NCBI GenBank assembly: GCA_015680635.1
Contig: JAABOA010000006.1
Span: 35,276-49,193, forward strand
Length of the DNA stretch: 13,918 bases
DNA from: Lunasporangiospora selenospora
Lineage: Eukaryota > Mortierellomycota > Mortierellomycetes > Mortierellales > Mortierellaceae
Reading direction: 5' to 3'
Positions 1 to 7,700 of this stretch are shown here, piece after piece. The translations under genes and the position numbers were made by a program. Numbering within the stretch: position 1 is the stretch's first letter; every line of letters begins with the position of its first letter. The notes under the pieces are model-generated. The model worked only from the letters and a program-made list of their open reading frames with translations, had not been told where the DNA came from and ran no database searches.

Positions 1-15
1 CAGGGCGGAGGCGAA

Positions 16-1688
<1,673 letters not shown>

Positions 1689-2008
1689 TGGACGTAGAAA
1701 GAGTTTAATATTCAATGGATTTATTATTTTAGATCCCCCCCCCCTTTTTTTTTATGAAGTGAAATGAAGTTAAGCAAAGAGAAGCGCGTCCCGAGAAGAT
1801 TATGGCGGTAAGGTGTCTTACTAATCAGCGTCAACTCCGTCTCCCAACGTTCAAATCGAAAAAAATTGGTGGCGTCTCCTCCAGTTATAACATTGAGAGA
1901 ACACAAGAGTGAGCCGGATCTGATCACCGAGATCTTGTCCTTTTCTTCTTCTGGCATCTCACTCCCTCATTCTTTCTCATTCCCATTCCTCATTCTTACT
2001 CATTAGCA
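1689..2008. other. Tandem intergenic spacer (chitinase 3' end, HD gene 5' leader)
   Basis: No gene is seen here. The left part should hold the chitinase 3' UTR, with a ten-C then nine-T run at 1735-1753. The right part, from about 1935 to the ATG at 2009, is CT-rich on the plus strand with repeated CATTC/CTCATT units, as expected of a fungal leader around the transcription start. I see no convincing TATA box. Confidence 0.5.
1735..1753 (+). repeat. Homopolymer run C10-T9
   Basis: Ten C residues (1735-1744) are followed by nine T residues (1745-1753), 47 bases after the chitinase stop. It probably lies in the 3' UTR or just past it. The exact length of such runs is often unreliable in assemblies. 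Confidence 0.8.
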
Positions 2009-3035
2009 ATGTCGTTGAACCCCAAGATTCGAAACGAGGCCGAGACACTTGTGAAGGAGCAGATGGCTGCTTATGATCCCTCGCATGACTGGTTGCACGT
2101 CGATCGAGTCCGGAGACAAGGTGAATGGAGAGAAGAGATGTCCTCTTCTCCCTTTTAGTAATTTTTTCAAAAATAATTACTAACATATACATTTCTACTA
2201 TCACACTCCGCGCGCGCGCTTGGTGCCTGCATTTTTTTTGAACTGGAATAGCTTTAAAGATTGCTCGAGAGGAGATCAAGGCCAGTCGAGAGGTCGACTT
2301 GGAATTGGTCGAGCTCGCAGCACTCTTTCACGACATTGGTGATGCCAAGTTCCACAAGGAGGGTCAACCCACAGGTCGCGAGATTGTCATGACGTTTATG
2401 GCCCAGCATGGATATGCCAAGGCCGAGACAGTGGCCCGTATTGTCGAGAATGTCTCTTTTAGAAAGGAGTTGGCGGGAGTCAAGAACGAGTGGGCACAGT
2501 CCTGTATTGAATTGCACATGTAAGATCATGGCCTCTTTTTTTTTTTTTTACTCGGGAGATGGTCTCGTGATTGAAAGCATAGAGGTATTCATCGGTGTAT
2601 TTATTCTACCGTTCTACTAGTGTCCAAGATGCTGACAAGTTGGATGCAATTGGTGCCTTTGGTATGATTGAAAACATTTCTTTTTTTTTATCCCTATGTC
2701 TCCTTTTCTCCTCATTGGCCACAACTAACATTTTTATCCGGGTGGATAAAAAAATCGGCGCAATAGGCATCATGAGGTGTGCTGCGTATAGTGGATACAA
2801 GAACAGGCCTCTGTATGATCCAGAGGAAAAGGCACAGTTGAACATGACGTACGAGCAGTATCAAGCTCAAACCAAGGCCAATGTAGGCTGTGCAATTTCT
2901 CATTTCCATGAAAAATTGTTCCGCCTCAAGGACATGATGAAGACCCAAACGGCAGTTCAGATGGCCCAAAGAAGACATGATATGATGGTCGAATTTGTTG
3001 CGCGCATTGAAGAAGAGTACTCTATGGACGAATAA
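2009..3035 (+). CDS. HD-domain metal phosphohydrolase, YpgQ/YedJ type, four exons
   Basis: Predicted soluble metal-dependent phosphohydrolase. Exons 2009-2120, 2252-2519, 2621-2661 and 2767-3035 join in frame to 229 aa. Intron 1 has an exact TACTAAC at 2178-2184. The HD ligands are visible: H30 in HDWLHVDRV, H64-D65 in LFHDIGDAKF, and the distal Asp in VQDADKLDAIG (D130/D132). The C-terminal part, with GYKNRPLYDP and HFHEKLFRLKDMM, is the helical tail typical of the bacterial YpgQ/YedJ family. The length matches that family (about 200-230 aa). Bacillus YpgQ is reported as a manganese-dependent nucleotide pyrophosphohydrolase; I infer a similar housekeeping or nucleotide-sanitising role, but the substrate cannot be read from sequence. 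No targeting signal is evident, so it is probably cytosolic. It lies tandem to the chitinase and convergent with the methyltransferase gene. Confidence 0.88.
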
Positions 3036-3356
3036 GCGGGATAAAATACCTTTTTTCAGAAAAGATATAGAAAAAAAATTACTCTCGGTTGGACTTTGGG
3101 AGGAAACGATTGATGAAGATTGTATTATTTACTCTACAAATTCAAGAGAGAACTGTGGGGCTGCTATGTTATGTCCGATACCAATCTAGAGTGCACCGTT
3201 AAACAGGTAGCACTACTTCACAGAATGCTGTTATACAGTTTTTAAAGAGAATATGAAAAAAGAGTCGAATGCTCAAAGGTCAATTGTCAATTGCTCCCAA
3301 CTATAGACGGGGGAGAGGGGGTTATGCGCCTCAAAAGACTAGTTTCCTCGCGAGGA
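3036..3356. other. Convergent 3' spacer, HD gene and EFM7
   Basis: No gene is seen. This AT-rich stretch must hold the 3' ends of both flanking genes. Small features are a purine-rich patch at 3309-3320, direct copies of CAATTG near 3281-3292, and a perfect 10-base palindrome CCTCGCGAGG at 3346-3355 immediately beside the EFM7 stop codon. None has a clear role. Confidence 0.5.
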
Positions 3357-4636
3357 TTATTGCTTTAGCCACATTATGTATCCATGGACAGTGGATCGGA
3401 CCTCCTCACTGCCAGGATCGTCCTTGAACATGGGTGCCATCTTTTCTTCAACAATTTTTTCCACAATGAATCCAAACCCACCAGGATCACGCTCATCGTC
3501 CGAAGAATCATTGCCGGAACGTTTGTCCTGTGGAGGAGCTGGAGCTGCAGCGGCAACCTCAAAGAATTTGTCATCTGCATCTGCAAGCCAGGGACGATGG
3601 TGGGTCAAAAAGACAAAGACACGTCCAGTTCCTGGCTTGAGCGTTTCCTTGCAAGTCTTAAGCATGGACCGATGCTGTGAATGGTTGAAAACAAGGTCGG
3701 ACAAAATAATGGTGTCGAACAATTGCTGCTTAGGGGTTGTCTCGGCGGCGGTCGAGTGAGCGTTGTCGGTGGATGGGTTCAAGTGTGCCAGGAGAGGGCG
3801 GGTGTTGCTTCCCCAAAGGTAGCCCTGAACAACTACAGTTCCATTGGCGACTTGGGTAGGCATCGCCTCCTTGGCATTAAACTCAATGTTGCTGATCAAA
3901 TCCTGGTCTGGGTAATCCGTGATAACGACCTATTATTCCCAGTGATTGTGTAAAGAAAAAAGGGAGTGTCTGGACTGGTCAGTCAAAGCACTGAGGTACG
4001 GCAGTGCTTTTTTGAGACTCCAAAACAGCCCTCCTTTGGCGACGCACGTCGCAAGACTGAGCGCAAAAGTGAGCTGGGGGGGGGGGGGATTATGGCTCAA
4101 TTGTACGTGCCACCAGATGATCCTTGTCGTCCCACAGAGATGCGATAATAAGCAGTGGCCTCTTTGTCTCATCCTATCCCTTTTTTCCTCGCGATTTGGG
4201 CGAAGAGCATCAGTGCGCTCCTGTGCAATCTCGATCCCTTTTTCTTGTCCCAAAACCCCAAGTTCAATTTGGGCTTTCTTTGGTTGGTTACTGCATAGGT
4301 CTTAATATCTGAGTGTGGTTTGATTACCTTGGAAGCACCATTGACAGCGGCGATAAAGCTAGGAAGAGCAGCACCGGCTCCTAGCTCGAGGATGGACTTA
4401 TTGAGAGAGTACTCGGGATGGGAATCCAGGTAGCTAGCAAAGACCTTGGCGGCATTCCAGAGATGGTGACCCCAAAGAGGGTGAGATCCAACTAGGCGCA
4501 ATCGGATCTCTTGTGGGGTCTTGTCGCCATGACGAGTAAATGTTTCGAAGGTTGGTTCTGGAGGGGGAGGATTGAACTCGGCAGGTTCGGCGAACATGCC
4601 ACCCATCTCGCCCTCAGATGCAGATGAATCCGACAT
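3357..4636 (-). CDS. EFM7: Elongation factor 1-alpha N-terminal/lysine methyltransferase, EFM7/NNT1-like
   Basis: Class I SAM-dependent methyltransferase (methyltransferase family 16). In yeast, Efm7 modifies the N-terminus and adjacent lysine of translation elongation factor eEF1A; the same substrate is inferred here. Exon 1 is 4636-4328 and exon 2 is 3929-3357, joined by a 398-base phase-0 intron, for 293 aa (yeast is about 260). Visible are the N-terminal AEPAEFNPPPPEPTFETF (16-33), the family signature HPLWGHHLWNAA (52-63), SAM motif I ILELGAGAALPS (82-93), VVITDYPDQD (104-113) with the acidic ribose-binding position, and the post-II strand FDTIILSDLVFNH (174-186). Residues 229-252 are a low-complexity Ala/Pro then Ser/Asp insertion that explains the extra length. 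The frame stays open upstream to an ATG at 4879, but MSDSS at 4636 fits the family and the upstream part reads like leader. It is transcribed away from ORT1. Confidence 0.87.
4076..4088 (+). repeat. Poly-G run of 13 in the EFM7 intron
   Basis: Thirteen consecutive G residues on the plus strand (C on the EFM7 sense strand) lie inside the long EFM7 intron. This is simple sequence with no coding role, and its length may be uncertain in an assembly. Confidence 0.8.
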
Positions 4637-4700
4637 GATCTCTATTGCACCTTTTTTTTTGAGGCTAAGGTTGAGCTGACCCAGGACCACTGCGTGGTTA

Positions 4701-4719
4701 TGTTGTTGCGACAACAACA
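4701..4719 (-). other. Perfect 8-bp inverted repeat with a 3-base loop in the EFM7 leader
   Basis: On the plus strand the arms are TGTTGTTG (4701-4708) and CAACAACA (4712-4719), separated by CGA. The structure lies 65-83 bases upstream of the EFM7 ATG. If the leader is transcribed that far, the mRNA could form a short hairpin. It may be only a chance meeting of GTT and CAA triplet repeats. Confidence 0.6.
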
Positions 4720-4764
4720 ACAAAAAGGAAGAGTGGACTGAGCGCAAGCGAGAGAGAGGATATC

Positions 4765-4783
4765 GAGAGAGAGAGAGAGAGAG
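4765..4783 (+). repeat. (GA)n microsatellite
   Basis: A pure GA dinucleotide tract of 19 bases; a shorter GA patch at 4749-4759 sits beside it. It is CT on the sense strand of EFM7, about 130-147 bases upstream of its start codon, and so probably belongs to that gene's leader or start region. Confidence 0.85.
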
Positions 4784-4916
4784 CAGTGACTGTCTTTCAT
4801 TACTATCAATTTTTTTTTCAGACGTTACTCGGCACCCGCAGGTCCAGCACGCCATGGACTGAATTGGATAGAATGCCATTTGCTATCTCGCAGAGGAATC
4901 CCAGTTAATACAGCAC

Positions 4917-4938
4917 AGAGAGAGAGAGAGGAGAGAGA
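4917..4938 (+). repeat. (GA)n microsatellite
   Basis: A GA tract of 22 bases with one phase slip at 4930-4931. It is the last GA-oriented tract before the polarity changes to CT (4962-4994) towards ORT1. Confidence 0.85.
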
Positions 4939-4961
4939 CACTTCAGCCTGATCAATCATCA

Positions 4962-4994
4962 TTCCTTCTTCTCTCTTTCTTTCTCTCTCTCTTC
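4962..4994 (+). repeat. Pyrimidine-only tract
   Basis: Thirty-three consecutive pyrimidines, mostly CT and TTC units. This is the first tract with pyrimidines on the ORT1 sense strand, about 510 bases upstream of its ATG. Confidence 0.75.
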
Positions 4995-5155
4995 AGTCGC
5001 ATTCATCCGTCCGTCGCCATCCGCTCTACTTCTGTCATTCCTCCGCCCCGTCTCTCCTTCACTCTCACTCCTCACTTTCTCCTGGGGCGACCTTCATTCC
5101 TCTTCATTCCGCATCCCTTGTCCTTCTCCAACAGTAGAGCTCCTGTGCGACTACC

Positions 5156-5173
5156 ATGCGTGCCCAAGGCTGA
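5156..5173 (+). other. Candidate upstream ORF of five codons in the ORT1 leader region
   Basis: ATG at 5156 in a good context (ACC before it) is followed by four sense codons and TGA at 5171-5173 (peptide MRAQG). It lies 327 bases before the ORT1 start, and I see no other ATG between it and that start. It matters only if transcription begins upstream of 5156. It does not resemble the arginine attenuator peptide of fungal CPA1/arg-2 leaders, which is much longer. Confidence 0.3.
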
Positions 5174-5374
5174 TCATCCTCATCTCTTCCCCTTGACCTG
5201 TGCGCCTTTTTTCCCCTTGTCGTTTGTAAATCACTCATTTCCATAGCCCATTATTGCCTCATACATACCTCTGCATACCTCTTTGCGGAACTGGTCCATT
5301 CCACTCTTGTACTTTTAGCCGTGAAGACCTCATTTGGCTTGTCCTCTTTTTTCGTCCTTTGCATTCCCTTTCTG

Positions 5375-5393
5375 TCCTCTTTCTCTCTCTCTT

Positions 5394-5445
<52 letters not shown>
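5375..5445 (+). repeat. Long CT microsatellite in the ORT1 leader
   Basis: A 71-base tract of pyrimidines only, mostly (CT)n with CTTT interruptions, ends 54 bases before the ORT1 start codon. Its place and strand fit a fungal transcription-start pyrimidine tract. Short frames through it encode only Ser-Leu repeats and are not genes. Confidence 0.9.
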
Positions 5446-5499
5446 GCTTCACCACCTCAATACCACATATATCACTCTCCACTCTAAGAGAACGTCAAC

Positions 5500-7208
5500 A
5501 TGGCCCATTCATACAATCCTTTCCCCGAGAACAAGTTGACTGACCTTGCGGCTACCGCCCACGAGTCCTCCAAGGTCTCGATCTCGGACAAGAATGAGCA
5601 GTCCCTCAAGGACCTTGCCTTTGGTTCCGTAAGTTACCCATCATCTCCTTCTCGTCCTTCTACCTGCACCTCACCCTCTCCCTTGGCTGGCATCCATCCT
5701 ACAGGAGGATCTTTCTACCGGTTGGACCCATTCTTGGTGTCAAACCTTGAGCTGCCCTGTCTCCCTTTAGTAGAAACGTTGTCTGTCTCTAGAAGAGACA
5801 GGAATGGACCACTTTTTTTAGTACCATATTTGCTCCTTGGCTCCCGTCACTCCAATCCTCTAACAGCAGCCTAATATCTCCTCCTATCCTTTCCTTTATC
5901 TTTTTAACATGTGTCATTTTAGATTGCAGGTGTTGCAGGCAAGTTTGTTGAGTTCCCCTTTGATACGATCAAGGTCCGTCTTCAGACCCAACCTTTGGAC
6001 CATCCTATTTTCAAGGGACCTTTCGATTGTTTCCGGCAAACGGTCAGGAACGAAGGTTTTCTCGGACTTTACAATGTAGGTCATCCTTATAGCACCAATT
6101 GTCCCATCTTCTTTGGGTGGTGAGGCATAGTTACTTCTATCATGCTCTCTTTTATTTCGTCCTCCGCACTCTCTTTCTCTTCCTTTACAATACCGATATC
6201 ACACACTTCAAGTCCTCTTGTGGAGGAGAGTGTCTGAGTGGTAGAACCCGGGGTAGAGAGATGCACACGGACATTTTCTTATTAAGGTTCAAATATGAGG
6301 AACTCTTACGAACTATGACTCTGACCTGTCACTGTTTTCTCCTTTTTTAATCCCAAAAGGGCCTTTCCTCACCTCTGGTCGGCGCAATGCTGGAGAATGC
6401 AGTGCTTTTTGTTGGTTACAGACGCGCACAGGACATGCTTCGCGAATTTGTCGCGGTTCCTGATCAAGAATCTGGAGAGCCCGCTCCCTTGTCGATCCCC
6501 ATGCTTTGTCTCTCAGGCGCTATCTCTGGTGTCTTTGCCTCGCTAGTCTTGACCCCTGTGGAATTGGTAAAGTGCAAGTTGCAGGTCCAACAGATCGGAC
6601 ACCTGTATACCAAGGATAGCCCCAGCCATGGCAAGAGGGCTGTTGCAGCCGTGGCGAGTGTTGGTCGTTCAGCATCGATCCCTGTCAAGGCTCTTCACAG
6701 TGGTCCCTTGAGCGTTATCCGACACATCTATACCCGGAATGGCCTTCGAGGATTCTACCATGGCCACTTCCCCACGTTTCTCCGCGAGACGGGAGGAGGT
6801 GCAGCATGGTTTGGATCGTATGAGGCAATCTGTCGAATCTTGATCGCACGCGAGCAGGCCCGTGCAGAGCCAGGCCAAAGGGTCACAAAGTCCGATTTGA
6901 GGCCAACTCAACTGATGTTTGCAGGTGCGCTCTCGGGCATGGCATACAACTTTATCCTCTTCCCTGCCGATTGCATCAAAAGCCATATGCAGACAGAGGA
7001 TGTGCTCCGTCAAAAAGATGTCGGCAGCAGCAGCAAAGGACTTCAGGGAGCAGTCAAGCGAGGATTCACGGCAACGGGGCAAGAAATCTTCCGGTCCGAG
7101 GGTATCCGAGGTCTTTACCGGGGGTGTGGCATCACTGTTGCCCGGTCGGCACCTTCGAGTGCCATTATCTTTATGACTTATGAGCTTCTCTCTCGTCGAT
7201 TTGCTTAA
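5500..7208 (+). CDS. ORT1: Mitochondrial ornithine carrier, ORT1/ARG11-like, three exons
   Basis: Inner-membrane carrier that moves ornithine between matrix and cytosol, linking mitochondrial ornithine synthesis to cytosolic arginine synthesis. Exons 5500-5628, 5923-6075 and 6360-7208 join in frame to 376 aa. The three mitochondrial-carrier repeats show the signatures PFDTIK (55-60), PVELVK (160-165) and PADCIK (296-301). The ORT1 subgroup is supported by [20 protein letters not shown] (43-62), [18 protein letters not shown] (95-112) and [14 protein letters not shown] (236-249), whose Arg-Glu pair occupies the substrate contact region. Yeast Ort1 is about 290 aa; the extra length is a 40-residue polar N-terminus and a larger loop at about 172-210 after the second signature. 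The start has in-frame upstream CT-rich leader and a Kozak-like AACATGG context. It diverges from EFM7 and converges with the ABC transporter. The carrier family is certain and the ornithine assignment strong. Confidence 0.9.
5783..5801 (+). other. Perfect 8-bp inverted repeat in ORT1 intron 1
   Basis: Arms CTGTCTCT (5783-5790) and AGAGACAG (5794-5801) flank a 3-base loop inside intron 1 (5629-5922). The pre-mRNA could form a stable small hairpin here. No role is known. Confidence 0.6.
6224..6310 (+). other. tRNA-like remnant (A-box and B-box resemblance) in ORT1 intron 2
   Basis: TGTCTGAGTGGT at 6231-6242 differs at one position from a tRNA A-box, and GGTTCAAAT at 6286-6294 resembles the B-box and T-loop. 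The spacing of 55 bases is a little wide for a standard tRNA but possible for a long-variable-arm type or a SINE head. The T-stem (5 bases either side of the loop) does not pair, so this is not a working tRNA. It may be a decayed tRNA or SINE piece, or chance. Confidence 0.2.
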
Positions 7209-7325
7209 CGAAAGGGTTTCGGTTGTGCATGTGTTTTTTATTCTCCCCTCTCTCTTCGCTTTTCTTGTTACTCTAGTTTGCTTTGCATCCCTTTTTACCC
7301 ATAGAATTTTCCCCTCCTTTTGTTA

Positions 7326-7338
7326 CCCCCCCCCCCCC
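7326..7338 (+). repeat. Poly-C run of 13
   Basis: Thirteen consecutive C residues about 120 bases after the ORT1 stop, probably in its 3' UTR. Confidence 0.85.
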
Positions 7339-7511
7339 TCCTATGCATTAAAAGTTCTTGATGATTTTTTTTTTCGAGTCAGAATGACATGTATTCGCAG
7401 CAAATTGAGCAATGACCTTTTTTTTCCTCCCTCCTTTTCACTCCCAGGTTGGTCAAGTCAACGTGTGGTTAGATCTAATATTTCTTTTGATTTAATCGAT
7501 ATAAATAAGAC

Positions 7512-7512
<1 letters not shown>

Positions 7513-7578
<66 letters not shown>
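7513..7578 (+). repeat. Long (AG)n microsatellite
   Basis: Twenty-eight uninterrupted AG units (7513-7568), then a one-base slip and a further GA patch to 7578. It lies between the two convergent genes, and is the longest simple repeat in the window. It is CT-oriented relative to the ABC gene but downstream of that gene's stop. Confidence 0.92.
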
Positions 7579-7700
7579 CTATTGACGGCTATCACGACAA
7601 TAATGGCCACTATAATCTGGAAAAAAGGCTATACAAATAAAAAGAAAATTACACGGGGAGAGACCTTGGGCAAACTACCCAAATTTCTCCCCCAAGAACT

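Larger units (their letters stand above)
4637..5499. promoter_or_regulatory. Divergent promoter region of EFM7 and ORT1
   Basis: These 863 bases separate two outward-facing start codons and show no convincing protein gene. The left side carries GA tracts on the plus strand, which are CT on the EFM7 sense strand. The right side carries CT tracts on the plus strand, the ORT1 sense strand. The switch falls at about 4940-4962. Pyrimidine tracts at transcription start regions are common in filamentous fungi, so this stretch probably holds both core promoters and both 5' leaders. No clear TATA box or exact general-amino-acid-control site (TGASTCA) was found. Confidence 0.65.
7209..7700. other. Convergent 3' spacer, ORT1 and ABC transporter
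   Basis: No gene is seen in these 492 bases. It holds the 3' ends of two converging genes, a 13-C run, T-rich runs, and a long GA microsatellite. AATAAA occurs on the plus strand at 7636-7641, too far from the ORT1 stop to be assigned with confidence. Open frames crossing the region read through simple repeats. Confidence 0.55.

Noticed and set aside
6316-6321. TGACTC as a Gcn4-type site controlling ORT1
   Set aside because: It is a six-base half match inside intron 2, and no full TGASTCA site was found in the promoter region. It is expected by chance.
7513-7578. Regular AG repeat as a CRISPR-like array
   Set aside because: It is a plain dinucleotide microsatellite without spacers, in a eukaryotic 3' spacer.
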